A stretch of DNA of 64,000 bases from Pedobacter sp. W3I1 (lineage in GTDB: Bacteria > Bacteroidota > Bacteroidia > Sphingobacteriales > Sphingobacteriaceae), in NCBI RefSeq assembly GCF_030816015.1, contig NZ_JAUSXN010000001.1, positions 3,782,001 through 3,846,000 on the forward strand. Direction: 5' to 3'. The notes beneath the pieces were generated by a model. The model was not told the origin of the DNA, made no database searches, and saw only the letters and a list, made by a program, of their open reading frames with translations. A program made the position numbers and the translations under genes. This document shows, piece by piece, positions 27,828 to 37,224 of this stretch (position 1 is its first letter; the number at the start of each line of letters is the position of its first letter).

Positions 27828-28048
27828 AAGTGCATTAAAAATTAATATTAAGGGTATTTTTTAGTGCATTTTTTTAATTACTTTCGACCAAAAGAGCCCT
27901 ATAAACTGACACATTCGAACTACAGAATAAATTAAACCTAATCTATATAGGTAAGTGATTTATTGTGCTAAAATTTATTAAAACGCCTCCCGCCTTTAAT
28001 GAAGTTTAGATCCATGTTAAGCCACATACGGGTTCCAACAGGTTATTT

Positions 28049-30967
28049 ATGATTAAGGCTTCTCTGCTGTTTTTATTTAACGGGTTACTGGGATTAATAT
28101 TGCTCTGTTCAGCAAATATTGCATTTGCACGCCATGAAATTAAAACTACAACAAACGCTAACTTTAACAATTTATCTTATCCTTTTTCTTTAAAACCGAA
28201 TACACATACCGCAAAGCGCTTATACGCAATAAGTTACTCTAAACATTATATTGCCCCTGCCCCATGGCAATATTGGAGTAAAGCCAACGAAATTGTTATT
28301 ACATCAGATATTGGAACCGTTACCGGAACGATAAAGAAAAGTGATGGTACACTATTATTTAATTTTACCTGCGTGCAAGGTACGCCTTACGTACAACGCT
28401 TTACTGGATTACCTAAGGACGTACCTGCGCATCCTCTAAATACAGTACTAACTGGAGCCGGATTAATTATAGAAGCCACCGGATCTATTTCAGTGAATTT
28501 AAGAAATGTTGCTTCTGATGATCTAGGAACTGATGGTACTGATGCAAATATTAAGGGTAATGCTTCTCTTTTTAGCTTTGGTGATGCTGCAATTGGAACA
28601 TCTTTTCGTGTAGGTTACTATCGGGATGGTAATCTTGCAAGTAATGCACATCCACCGATCTATAGCATTATGGCCACCGAGAACAACACCATTATTAAAA
28701 TTGCGGGGGTGGCTACGGCTACATTAAATGCCGGACAGAGTTATCTTTTCAATGCACCGATGGGAACACTAGTAGAATCGTCAGGATCGGCTGTAATGAA
28801 TACCGCAGCAGACCTGGATGCTCCAGGAGGCTGTGGAGACGGTGCTTATAATCCGATTCCACCAATAGCGTCATTAGGCCAAGAGTATGTGGTGGTTAGA
28901 GGTGAAGGTAATAAGATTGCAGAGCAAACAACGGTAATTGCAACTGAAGCAAACACTGTGGTTACCGTTACCAGCTTTGACCTGAACGGTGCCCAAAAAA
29001 CCACAACTACCTTTACACTGGCTCAAGCCGGCGATTTTAAAACTTTCGAACATGGTTTTGTTTCCGGAACTTATAGCGCGGCAAATCCACCTGGCATTAA
29101 TACCGGAAGGTATTCTTCATCAAGAATTGAAGCGAGTAAAAATGTAGAGGTGTTTTCAGGTACAGCTGGTATTTCAGGCGGGGGCGGTTGCGAGGCTGAT
29201 GTTGCGACTTTAGTACCCATATCCAGTTGTTCGGGATCCAGAAAAGTGGAAACCAGCAAATTCACAGCTTATAACAATACTGATTTATCTTATTTTGGTT
29301 ATATCATTACAAAAAGTAGTGCTAAAATTTTATTAACAACTCAATTTGGCTCCCCCCCTTATACAAATAATGATATTGAAGCAATAGCAGGTATTGGTAT
29401 CCGCAAACCAATGGGAACCTCTGGACTATATTTAATCAGTTTTACAAAAGCCGACATTGGTTCACCCAAAGCCATCACCATTACCAGTACCGATCGGCTT
29501 ACGGTTTCAATGGTGCAACAAGGTGGTGGATTCTCGATGTCGAACTTTATTTCACGTTTCCCTGAAAAGGGAGATCAGCCACTCGTATCGCAAAACAATT
29601 GTGCTTCGGCAACGCTTACTGCAAACCCAAATGCTTCCAACTACCAGTGGTACCTTAACGGAAATCCAATCAGCGGTGCAAACACCAATACTTATGTAGC
29701 TAGTGCTTCTGGTAATTATTCGGTTAGTTATAGTTTAGATTGCGGTCTAAGTGCTCCTTCTTTACCCATAAACGTCTCGCTTTGTAATATCGACCGTTCT
29801 ATCACTAAAACGGTTGATGTAGCTTACCCCGAGTTAAACAGCAATGTGGTATTTACCCTTAAAGCCGAAAATTTAGGCAATGGCAATGCTGTTGGGGTAT
29901 CGGTTACCGATCTGCTTCCTGCTGGCTTTACGTACGTATCGAGCGTAGCGCCGTCAGGTACAAGTTACGATCCTATTTCAGGTATATGGACTATTGGCGA
30001 TTTAGCCAGTAATGCCAGTATTAGCTTAAAAATTACCGCAAAAGTGGTAAAAACAGGAGTAAACATAAACACCGCTACCATTACTGGTTCGCAGCCCGAT
30101 CAGGTAAGCAATAACGATCAGAGTTCGGCTACAACCACTACTGGCTCTGGCGATAGAGATGTGTGCGTAGGCACCGCCATGAACAGCATTATTTTCAATA
30201 TTCCACCAGGTACAACTAATGTTACGGTTACAGGATTACCTGATGGAATAATTGGCGTATATGATAGTGGAACAAAGAAGTTAACGATTAGCGGTACACC
30301 AACTACACCAGGGCCAGCAAAAATATATACTGTAACGGGAACTGCAGGTAACGCATTAACCATAACAGGTACGATAACCGTAAACGGAAATGTAAGCAAG
30401 CCTGTTTTTAATAGCGGATTAACCGATAAACGCTGTACTGGTACCGGAACTGATACCTACGTTGCAGCAGCAACAAATGCCACGAGCATAGTCTATTCCA
30501 TATTACCCTTAGCGGCAGGTATTATTGATGCAACCAGTGGTAAAGTAACCTGGAATAATACATTTACAGGCACCGCAACCATAACAGCTACCGCAAAGGG
30601 TTGTGATGAGAAAAAAACAGATTTCCCTGTAACGGTAAGCGCCCTCCCCGATTTAACCCTGGGGGATGATCCAGAAATATGCCAGGGTTTTACCACTTCA
30701 TCTCTCACTTACACCAACGCTTTAAACAACCCGGCAACCTATAGCATTATCTTGAATACACCAGGTTTTAACCCGATTACCAACCAACTTTTGCCTGCAG
30801 GAAACATTCCTTTTAATGTACCTGTCGATGCTGCATTGGGTATACATTCAGGCGTATTAACCATTAAAAATGCAGCTGGCTGTACTACTCAAATTAATTT
30901 TAACATTAAAATAAATCCAAAACCATCAGCACCGCATGTGCTGATACCAACTACATCTCAATATTAA
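28049..30967 (+). CDS. Large secreted adhesin-like protein (IgGFc-binding-like, Ig-like and DUF11 domains)
   Basis: This 972-residue protein starts with a signal peptide (residues 1-27, A-F-A-R). Residues about 60-500 resemble the IgGFc-binding N-terminal domain, with repeated segments like YSIMATENNTIIKI. An Ig-like segment lies around CASATLTANPNASNYQWYLNG. A DUF11 domain follows (about 580-690, VDVAYPELNSNVVFTL to NNDQSS), then further Ig/cadherin-like repeats rich in Thr, Gly and Asn. It ends without a recognisable type IX sorting domain. It is the first gene of a four-gene operon whose third product carries that domain and whose fourth is PorP/SprF. A surface or matrix role is inferred. 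Confidence 0.85.
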   Translation: MIKASLLFLFNGLLGLILLCSANIAFARHEIKTTTNANFNNLSYPFSLKPNTHTAKRLYAISYSKHYIAPAPWQYWSKANEIVITSDIGTVTGTIKKSDGTLLFNFTCVQGTPYVQRFTGLPKDVPAHPLNTVLTGAGLIIEATGSISVNLRNVASDDLGTDGTDANIKGNASLFSFGDAAIGTSFRVGYYRDGNLASNAHPPIYSIMATENNTIIKIAGVATATLNAGQSYLFNAPMGTLVESSGSAVMNTAADLDAPGGCGDGAYNPIPPIASLGQEYVVVRGEGNKIAEQTTVIATEANTVVTVTSFDLNGAQKTTTTFTLAQAGDFKTFEHGFVSGTYSAANPPGINTGRYSSSRIEASKNVEVFSGTAGISGGGGCEADVATLVPISSCSGSRKVETSKFTAYNNTDLSYFGYIITKSSAKILLTTQFGSPPYTNNDIEAIAGIGIRKPMGTSGLYLISFTKADIGSPKAITITSTDRLTVSMVQQGGGFSMSNFISRFPEKGDQPLVSQNNCASATLTANPNASNYQWYLNGNPISGANTNTYVASASGNYSVSYSLDCGLSAPSLPINVSLCNIDRSITKTVDVAYPELNSNVVFTLKAENLGNGNAVGVSVTDLLPAGFTYVSSVAPSGTSYDPISGIWTIGDLASNASISLKITAKVVKTGVNINTATITGSQPDQVSNNDQSSATTTTGSGDRDVCVGTAMNSIIFNIPPGTTNVTVTGLPDGIIGVYDSGTKKLTISGTPTTPGPAKIYTVTGTAGNALTITGTITVNGNVSKPVFNSGLTDKRCTGTGTDTYVAAATNATSIVYSILPLAAGIIDATSGKVTWNNTFTGTATITATAKGCDEKKTDFPVTVSALPDLTLGDDPEICQGFTTSSLTYTNALNNPATYSIILNTPGFNPITNQLLPAGNIPFNVPVDAALGIHSGVLTIKNAAGCTTQINFNIKINPKPSAPHVLIPTTSQY

Positions 30968-30993
30968 ACAAACAAACTAAAAAATCCGTCCCC

Positions 30994-31683
30994 ATGAACA
31001 ATTCAATTACAAAAGCAATTTTAACAATTACAGTTCTATTAATCTGTACATTTTCAAACGTATCGGCCCAGGTACTCCCAACCACAAGTGGAGTAAGTTT
31101 ATTCTGTAAAGGATCAGATCTTACCTTACCTCCGGCGCCATCCGGAGAAGATTGGATTGTTAAGTATAGTGCAACGCAAACCGCTACGCCAAGTACAGGC
31201 ATTACCCTGGTTTCGGGAAAAATCCCGGCTGCCGATTTAAACACTGGCTATTATTATTTAAGTTCTAAATCAACAACACCAGGATCCTGCGAATCTGAAT
31301 TACAGGAAATTCCGGTATATGTGCTTAAACCTTTGGTGGTTGAGTTTACACCGGCTAACTTCTGTCTTGAAAGTCCTTTGGCCCAGGTTGGCTCAGTTAC
31401 CAATCCCGAAGATCCAACGATTACATCATTGGCATATCAATGGTATACTGTAACTGGAGCAGTAGAAACGGCAATATCGGGAGCTACAACAAAAGATTAT
31501 ACGCCATCGGCACCAGCTACTGTTGGAACAAAAACGCATAGGTTAAAAGTAGGTTATGTAATTAATGGCAATAAATATTGTCCGCAGTGGGCAGATCATG
31601 ATGTTACGGTAACGGCTAAACCTGTTAAACCAACCATTACTCCAGGAACCATCACCGGTACGGCAACAGCAGTTACTTTCTAG
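30994..31683 (+). CDS. Secreted Ig-like repeat protein of the adhesin operon
   Basis: This 229-residue protein has its own signal peptide (ILTITVLLICTFSNVSAQ) and an Ig-like middle rich in Thr and Pro, with paired cysteines in SLFCKGSD and GSCESE and a segment YQWYTVTGAVETAISG typical of gliding/adhesin repeats. It ends abruptly after a Pro/Thr linker (KPTITPGTITGTATAVTF) with no sorting domain, as though a further domain had been lost. It starts 26 bases after the large adhesin gene and is followed 35 bases later by the next gene. It probably works with its neighbours at the cell surface. Confidence 0.75.
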   Translation: MNNSITKAILTITVLLICTFSNVSAQVLPTTSGVSLFCKGSDLTLPPAPSGEDWIVKYSATQTATPSTGITLVSGKIPAADLNTGYYYLSSKSTTPGSCESELQEIPVYVLKPLVVEFTPANFCLESPLAQVGSVTNPEDPTITSLAYQWYTVTGAVETAISGATTKDYTPSAPATVGTKTHRLKVGYVINGNKYCPQWADHDVTVTAKPVKPTITPGTITGTATAVTF

Positions 31684-31718
31684 GCTAAAGTTTCGTTTTT
31701 CTGAAGATTGTTGTATAA

Positions 31719-32663
31719 ATGAGGCTAAGGATATACTCCTTCCTGCCATTGGCTTTGGTGTTGTTTTTTATTCAAACAGCAATAGGTCATATTGTGCCCG
31801 TCGGACGGCAAACCATTACGATCAGAGAAGGATCGTCGGTGGTTTTGCGTGCAAATTCGATCGGGGCAGCATCGTATATATGGTATAAGGATGATGCGTT
31901 GGTAATGGGGCAAAATAAGTCAACACTTATCACTGCAACGGCCGGCATTTATAAAGTGGCTACTGCAAATGAATTTGGTTGTATATCCGATATCTCAGAT
32001 GAAATAGAGGTTATTGTACTGCCACAGCTTATTGCAGATGTAGCCATAACCAAGCGTTCAGAATCAAAGATTGTGGTCGGCGATCAGGTTTTTGAGTATT
32101 ATCTAAACGTTAGAAATAATGGCACAGATGATGCCACTCAACTTGTGATTAAAGATGCACTTCCAGATAACCTGTCTTTAGAAAGCCTGACTGAACCAAC
32201 AGATGGAGTAGCTACCTATGATCAGATAAACCGAACCATTAACTGGAACATTCCTTTACTGGCCAATAGTAAATTTGCAGAATTGGTTATCAAAGTAAAA
32301 TCTAAACAACCTGGCATGGTGAGCAATACTGCAACTGTATCAGCCACAGAGTTTGATCCCAATCTGGCCAACAATACATCAACAGATAAAAAAGAGATTT
32401 CAGGTTTAAGGATACCAAATGTGTTCACGCCCAATGGGGACGGCAAGAACGACACTTTTTATATTGAACACCTGGAATCTTTTGAATCGAACGAGGTAAC
32501 GATCATAAATCGCTGGGGAAGTACGGTTTATCAATCCGATCACTATCAGAACGACTGGACGGCCCCGGGACTGGCTGATGGAACCTACTTTTATGTAGTT
32601 AAAGTTAAAAACGGAACTTCGGCCGGGCAAGATTATAAAGGTTATGTAACCGTAATCCGCTAA
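31719..32663 (+). CDS. Secreted protein with DUF11 and type B type-IX-secretion sorting domain
   Basis: This 314-residue protein has a signal peptide (residues 1-23), an Ig-like domain (about 24-100), a DUF11 domain (about 108-225, AVTKRSESKIVVGDQVFEYY-type region) and a C-terminal gliding-motility-associated type B sorting domain. The last begins IPNVFTPNGDGKNDTFYI and includes INRWGSTVYQS and GLADGTYFYVVKV. That domain directs secretion through the T9SS and normally pairs with a PorP/SprF protein. The next gene, 20 bases downstream, is exactly such a protein. Confidence 0.9.
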   Translation: MRLRIYSFLPLALVLFFIQTAIGHIVPVGRQTITIREGSSVVLRANSIGAASYIWYKDDALVMGQNKSTLITATAGIYKVATANEFGCISDISDEIEVIVLPQLIADVAITKRSESKIVVGDQVFEYYLNVRNNGTDDATQLVIKDALPDNLSLESLTEPTDGVATYDQINRTINWNIPLLANSKFAELVIKVKSKQPGMVSNTATVSATEFDPNLANNTSTDKKEISGLRIPNVFTPNGDGKNDTFYIEHLESFESNEVTIINRWGSTVYQSDHYQNDWTAPGLADGTYFYVVKVKNGTSAGQDYKGYVTVIR

Positions 32664-32683
32664 ATAAAACAAAATACACAGAC

Positions 32684-33664
32684 ATGAAAATTTTGAAAAG
32701 AATATTTTTTGTTTTGATCATCATTATATCATCAGTTAAGGTTTTTGCGCAACAAGATGCTCAGTTTGGGCAATATGTTTTTAATGGTATGTACATTAAT
32801 CCTGCATATGCGGGTTATAAGGAAGAGCTTTACCTTCAGGCTTTTGCCAGAGCACAATGGACTGGTATTCGGGGCGCACCACAAACGCTTTCTATATCTG
32901 CAGATGAAGCTGTAAATGATGAAAGTCTTGGCATTGGGATGATTGTAACCAAGGATAAAATAGGCGCACAAAACACTTTAAATGCATCTGCAAACTTTGC
33001 TTACAGAATAAAACTCGATCGTACAGAAACCAATATCCTAGCTTTCGGTTTAGGGGTAGGTGTAATACAAGCCTCCTTAAACGGCAGTATGTTAGATCCC
33101 ATTGAACAGGGCGATAACCGGATCCCAACGGGATCAATAAGCCAGATCGTGCCTGATATAAGAGCTGGTATTCATTATTCAAATGAGAAGTTTTTTATAG
33201 GTTTTTCGGCAAATAACCTCTTATCAAAAACTTTATCGGTATTTGGCGATTACAATTCACTTAACGTAAAGATTCAGCCGCATTTTTACTTAAGCGCAGG
33301 AGTAGCCTTACCCGTAAATGATGATTTTGTTTTTAAACCAACCTTTTTAATTAAAGATGATTTACATGGACCAACTTCATTAGATTTAAATGCCTTTTTA
33401 CTCGTAAAAGAACGTTTCTGGCTTGGCGCTGTTTATCGCACTTCGGTAAAAATCTACCCTAAAGAGAACCTGCAACGTGGATTAACCAGCAGAGCTGCAG
33501 TTGGTTTCATCAGCGAATTATTTATAAGATCTAATCTGCGCATTGGTTATGGCTATGATTACAGCCTCAATAAACTGAGCAATTATGACTATGGCTCGCA
33601 TGAAATTTCAGTCGGCTATTACATAGAAACCAAAAAGAGCCGAAGACCAAAGTGTTATTTTTAG
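32684..33664 (+). CDS. PorP/SprF family type IX secretion system membrane protein
   Basis: This 326-residue protein has a signal peptide (ILKRIFFVLIIIISSVKVFAQ) and the family opening QQDAQFGQYVFNGMYINPAYAGY. The rest alternates beta strands typical of a 14-strand outer-membrane barrel. Bacteroidota carry many such proteins, each usually paired with a type B sorting-domain adhesin and needed to secrete or anchor it. As the last gene of the adhesin operon it probably handles the products of the three genes before it. Downstream it converges with the gamma-glutamyltransferase gene. Confidence 0.93.
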   Translation: MKILKRIFFVLIIIISSVKVFAQQDAQFGQYVFNGMYINPAYAGYKEELYLQAFARAQWTGIRGAPQTLSISADEAVNDESLGIGMIVTKDKIGAQNTLNASANFAYRIKLDRTETNILAFGLGVGVIQASLNGSMLDPIEQGDNRIPTGSISQIVPDIRAGIHYSNEKFFIGFSANNLLSKTLSVFGDYNSLNVKIQPHFYLSAGVALPVNDDFVFKPTFLIKDDLHGPTSLDLNAFLLVKERFWLGAVYRTSVKIYPKENLQRGLTSRAAVGFISELFIRSNLRIGYGYDYSLNKLSNYDYGSHEISVGYYIETKKSRRPKCYF

Positions 33665-33710
33665 ATATTAATAACAAGATGCGGCACAGGTCGTTTATCA
33701 GATCAATACC

Positions 33711-35591
33711 TTACCATGCAATACCATAATCTTCACCATGGTTACTCGATCCGCCTTGCAAACTATTGTGCTTCCAATCAAAATAAATGGCATTGATAGG
33801 CCCACTGGTCCGTTCTGAAAAACTGAGTGTATAACCCATTTTTTTCAGTTCAGTACGCACCTCCTCTTTGGTATTGGTATTTAACAAGATCTGACCTGGC
33901 TTTGGTGCCCTGTCGCTCGTCTTAGCACCTCCGAGAGAAAGCCAAAGTTGGTTAGTGTTAAAGTTAGCTGCTTCGGTAGCTTTTTGAACATTCATACCAA
34001 ACTCTGCCATGTTTAAAAAGAACTGCAGCAAGTTCTGATCCTGGGTATCTCCGCCCTGAACTGCAGCCGATACAAAAGGTTTACCATCTTTGATAAACAT
34101 TGAGGGCGACAAGGTTACTCTTGGTCGTTTACCAGGTGCAACAACATTGAAGGGGTTTAAGGCAGAATCGAGCACAAAGCTTTGCATGCGCTGACTCATT
34201 CCAATACCGGTATTACCAGCAATACAGGCCGGAAGCCAGCCTCCGCTTGGGGTAACTGATACCACCCAACCTGCTTTGTCTGCAGCTTCTATGGACGTTG
34301 TTCCGCGCCATAAACGGTCTTCATAAACTTCTTTTGGCGTATGGTTACCCAAGTCGTGTTTCGGCGCAAAGTTCCTTTTGGCTGTATCGGGATTAAGGCC
34401 TCTGCTTTTTAACAGATTTAAATAAGGATTTTTCTTACCCTCATATGGGTAAGGATCGCCAGGGCCTATGTTTGCATCATTTTTATCAGCCTGGATAAGT
34501 GAGGCCCGTTGTTTTGCATAATCTTTACTTAAAAGGCCGGTCATCGGTTCAGCAGGGTTCTGGTTTGGATCACCATAATAAAAATCACGGTCAGCAAAAG
34601 ACAGGTTCATTGCCTGGTAAACCGTATGAATATATTTTGAGCTATTGTAGCCCATTGCTTTGAGATCAAAATTCTCTAATATATTCAAAGCTTGCAGTAA
34701 AACCGGTCCCTGTGTCCACTGTTTTAATTTATACACTTTAATGCCTTTATAATCGGTGCTTAGTGCTTCTTCTTCAACTGGTTTCCATTTAGCAAGGTCA
34801 TCCATGGTAATTAAACCTCCTTGTTCTTTACTTCCGCGAACAAATTCTTGCCCGATATCTCCTTTATAAAAACGATCATAAGCGGCCATTAAGGCCTCTT
34901 GTCTGGAACTGCCTTTCTTCAGTGCCGCTTGTTCTGCTTCAACCATTTTGGTTAGGGTGGCCAACAAATCTTTTTGAATAAAAACCTCGCCTGCTTCCGG
35001 TGCTTCACGTTTTTCGCCCAAATGTGGCAACAGCACTTTTTTACTGTAAGGCCAGGTTTTAATCAATTCTTTATCGCGCTCCATACTGTTCGCCGCCTGT
35101 GCTTCTATGGCATAACCTGCAGCCATATGCATGGCAGGTGCCAGAACCTGCCCCAGGCTCATGCTGCCGTATTTACTTAGCATGTAGATCAGTCCGCCGG
35201 GTGTACCTGGTGTAGTTGCGGCCAAAGGGCCATATTCTGGTGGAAAGTTATAACCTTTAGCTTTAAAAAAAGCTACGGTTGCTCCTGTTGGGGCAACACC
35301 CATCGCATTAATGGCAATCACCTTTTTTGTATTCGGGTTATAGATCAGCGCCTGCGTTTCGCCTCCCCAGCTCAGGGTATCCCACATGGTGCAGGTGGCA
35401 GCCAACATGGCACATGCCGCATCAACCGCATTTCCACCCTGCTGAAAGATCATCGACCCAGCTGTTGCTGCCATCGGCTTTCCGGTAATGGCCATCCAAC
35501 TGTTGCCATAGAGCATCGGCTTTTGCGTTTGCTGCGCAAATAAAGGCCGAAGTAAAAGTGATAATATTAGAAACAAGGCTAATTTTTTCAT
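33711..35591 (-). CDS. ggt: Gamma-glutamyltransferase family protein
   Basis: This 626-residue protein has a signal peptide (LALFLILSLLLRPLFAQ) and the large and small subunit parts of the autoprocessed Ntn-hydrolase. The cleavage site and nucleophile are in WRGTTSIEAA, with T431 as the new N-terminal Thr. Other landmarks are GGNAVDAACAM and SPSMFIKDGKP. The strict glutathione-binding arginine of classical GGT is not obvious in the WGGETQALIYNP region, so it may act on another gamma-glutamyl or cephalosporin-like amide. It would work in the periplasm. It seems monocistronic. Confidence 0.9.
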   Translation of the reverse strand: MKKLALFLILSLLLRPLFAQQTQKPMLYGNSWMAITGKPMAATAGSMIFQQGGNAVDAACAMLAATCTMWDTLSWGGETQALIYNPNTKKVIAINAMGVAPTGATVAFFKAKGYNFPPEYGPLAATTPGTPGGLIYMLSKYGSMSLGQVLAPAMHMAAGYAIEAQAANSMERDKELIKTWPYSKKVLLPHLGEKREAPEAGEVFIQKDLLATLTKMVEAEQAALKKGSSRQEALMAAYDRFYKGDIGQEFVRGSKEQGGLITMDDLAKWKPVEEEALSTDYKGIKVYKLKQWTQGPVLLQALNILENFDLKAMGYNSSKYIHTVYQAMNLSFADRDFYYGDPNQNPAEPMTGLLSKDYAKQRASLIQADKNDANIGPGDPYPYEGKKNPYLNLLKSRGLNPDTAKRNFAPKHDLGNHTPKEVYEDRLWRGTTSIEAADKAGWVVSVTPSGGWLPACIAGNTGIGMSQRMQSFVLDSALNPFNVVAPGKRPRVTLSPSMFIKDGKPFVSAAVQGGDTQDQNLLQFFLNMAEFGMNVQKATEAANFNTNQLWLSLGGAKTSDRAPKPGQILLNTNTKEEVRTELKKMGYTLSFSERTSGPINAIYFDWKHNSLQGGSSNHGEDYGIAW

Positions 35592-35774
35592 AGCTCCAAT
35601 ATAGCTAAAATATGTACCATAGCCATGTTACACTAACACAGCATCCCTTAATTCAGGGTAATAAAACAAGCTTGTTACAAAATTAAGCACCACCAGAACA
35701 GCTAACCATAGCATATAAATATTTCTTAGCAAAATTTGGTCATTCATCTATCAAGAATAAGCTAAACCCTGTCC

Positions 35775-36098
35775 TTATTTCTTTTTCTTGGGTTTGGGTT
35801 CAGGCAGTTCGGCTACAGTTATGCTTACGAGTTTTTTTAGCCACTCGCGATCTTCCAATTGTTCTTCAATTAGAAACTGATTTTTTGCGCCTGGATAAGG
35901 AGATGCCTCCACAACATCTTTTATGTACGCTCTTCCAGATAAAGTAGGCTTAATAAAAAGTTTATTATCGCACACAAGGGCAAACAACTTATCCTCAAAA
36001 TACAAGCCGTATTCACCAAACATCTTTTTATAGGTAACCTGCCCTGAATAATCAATCTGATCGATGATAAAGTCTACGAATTTCTGGTCTGATGCCAT
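35775..36098 (-). CDS. TfoX N-terminal domain protein
   Basis: This 107-residue protein matches the TfoX_N domain: TYKKMFGEYGLYFEDKLFALV, then KLFIKPTLSGRAYI and the C-terminal basic tail. It lacks the TfoX C-terminal domain, as do most Bacteroidota copies. In Gammaproteobacteria the full protein regulates competence; the stand-alone domain here has no known role. It lies between the GGT gene and an HTH gene with no obvious operon partner. Confidence 0.88.
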   Translation of the reverse strand: MASDQKFVDFIIDQIDYSGQVTYKKMFGEYGLYFEDKLFALVCDNKLFIKPTLSGRAYIKDVVEASPYPGAKNQFLIEEQLEDREWLKKLVSITVAELPEPKPKKKK

Positions 36099-36376
36099 TT
36101 ATAAATTGATTTAATATGAACTTTAGAATATGAATAAGGTTAAATGAATAATTGAAAAGAAGGTCTTTGGCTATTTTAAGATTAAATTTCGCCCGCATCA
36201 AGCTAAGATAAGTACAATCATCCAATTATATTAAGTATACAGCCACCCTTAATAATAGGGTTATTATCTTTCTTTTAATTCTGGTTTGCAATAATGGGCA
36301 TAATCACTAAATTTGCCGCCCAACGAACAATGAATGGTTAAAGCACATGTTGTTCTAAAAGGTAAAAAAGAATAAA

Positions 36377-36664
36377 ATGGAAGAAAACGATTTTGTTTCT
36401 ATTTGGCTGGAAGAAACCGGGAATCCTGCAATTGAGAGACTAGCGCAGTTAAACCTCGAAGTTGCCAATAAAACTACAGCAGTACTTGCAGAAAAGGGTT
36501 CGACAGAAAACGATCTTGCTTCTATATTGGATATTAATCCTGATGAAATCAAAAGATGGTTAACAGGCAGGCATGTTTTCAGTATTAAAACCATTAACGA
36601 AATCGTTGTTGCATTGACTGAAATTGCGGCCAAGAACACCAGACAGCAAGCTGAATTTCAATAA
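36377..36664 (+). CDS. Helix-turn-helix (XRE-like) protein
   Basis: This 95-residue protein has an HTH of the Cro/C1 type at about residues 46-88: STENDLASILDINPDEIKRWLTGRHVFSIKTINEI, with the Leu-Ala-Ser-Ile-Leu helix, the turn, and the Arg-Trp-Leu-Thr-Gly recognition helix. The N-terminal 40 residues are acidic and helical. It resembles antitoxin-type regulators, but the toxin partner is not clear. It converges with the gene at 36666, one base apart. Confidence 0.7.
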   Translation: MEENDFVSIWLEETGNPAIERLAQLNLEVANKTTAVLAEKGSTENDLASILDINPDEIKRWLTGRHVFSIKTINEIVVALTEIAAKNTRQQAEFQ

Positions 36665-36665
36665 A

Positions 36666-37013
36666 TTAAGTAATTACATTTGTCGTCTTCATTTGAGGCA
36701 GGTTTAAACCAATACCATCTTCTTTGAGTTTAATATATGATGACACAATGCTCAGCATTATTTCGTGATAACGATTTGTAGTTCCATTATCGGTGCTTAC
36801 CGAAACAATGTTTGCGTTTTCATCCCTGACCTGGGTATAAACAATATTAAAAGCGGTTGTTAAGAGCCATTCAGGAAGTTTTTCAGCACTCAACGTTATC
36901 TTACAGCTTACCAAATAAACGCCTGGCTTTTCCTCTTCCATTTTATAAACCAAGGGTAATTCTATAATACCAAAATCGGGTAGATCAACCAATACGTTTA
37001 TCGTTTTTAACAT
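36666..37013 (-). CDS. Hypothetical protein, 115 residues
   Basis: I do not recognise this family. I chose the ATG at 37013 because the minus strand reads AGAGGAAAG just upstream of it, a plausible ribosome binding site that would sit inside the frame if the GTG at 37034 were used. The protein is mainly beta-like (INVLVDLPDFGIIELPLVY, VSCKITLSAEKLPEW) with no signal peptide. It converges on the HTH gene with a one-base gap. A LacI-type operator lies 120 bases upstream, so its promoter may be controlled by the locus regulator. Confidence 0.6.
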   Translation of the reverse strand: MLKTINVLVDLPDFGIIELPLVYKMEEEKPGVYLVSCKITLSAEKLPEWLLTTAFNIVYTQVRDENANIVSVSTDNGTTNRYHEIMLSIVSSYIKLKEDGIGLNLPQMKTTNVIT

Positions 37014-37129
37014 ATATTTCTTTCCTCTCACCACTGCTATTATGATCTGGGTTATTGCCCTTTATATCAGTTATGGTATAGCGAAGTTGTTAAAAAAAGC
37101 AGGCCTTTAACTGGATTCAGGTGTATTTA

Positions 37130-37149
37130 TTTGCGTAAACGTTTAAGTA
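37130..37149. promoter_or_regulatory. LacI-family operator candidate 1
   Basis: TTTGCGTAAACGTTTAAGTA contains the perfect palindrome TAAACGTTTA at 37136-37145. It aligns with the sites at 40398 and 41834. It lies in the gap between GH28 gene end and the 115-residue hypothetical gene, upstream of the latter. Confidence 0.6.
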
Positions 37150-37224
37150 GGAAAGTCAATTAACAACACGTTAGCGCGTAGCAAGGCCTGGCTCATGAAC
37201 GTACAGCCTGACCGTTTAAATTCT

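Larger units (their letters stand above)
26899..28048. other. Long intergenic region before the adhesin operon
   Basis: This 1150-base AT-rich stretch separates the SGNH operon from the adhesin operon. It contains one possible 44-codon frame (27246-27380) and one promoter-like pair (27797-27827); nothing else is recognisable. Confidence 0.55.

Noticed and set aside
36377..37013. Toxin-antitoxin pair
   Set aside because: The HTH gene and its neighbour are convergent rather than co-directional, and the neighbour has no toxin motif.
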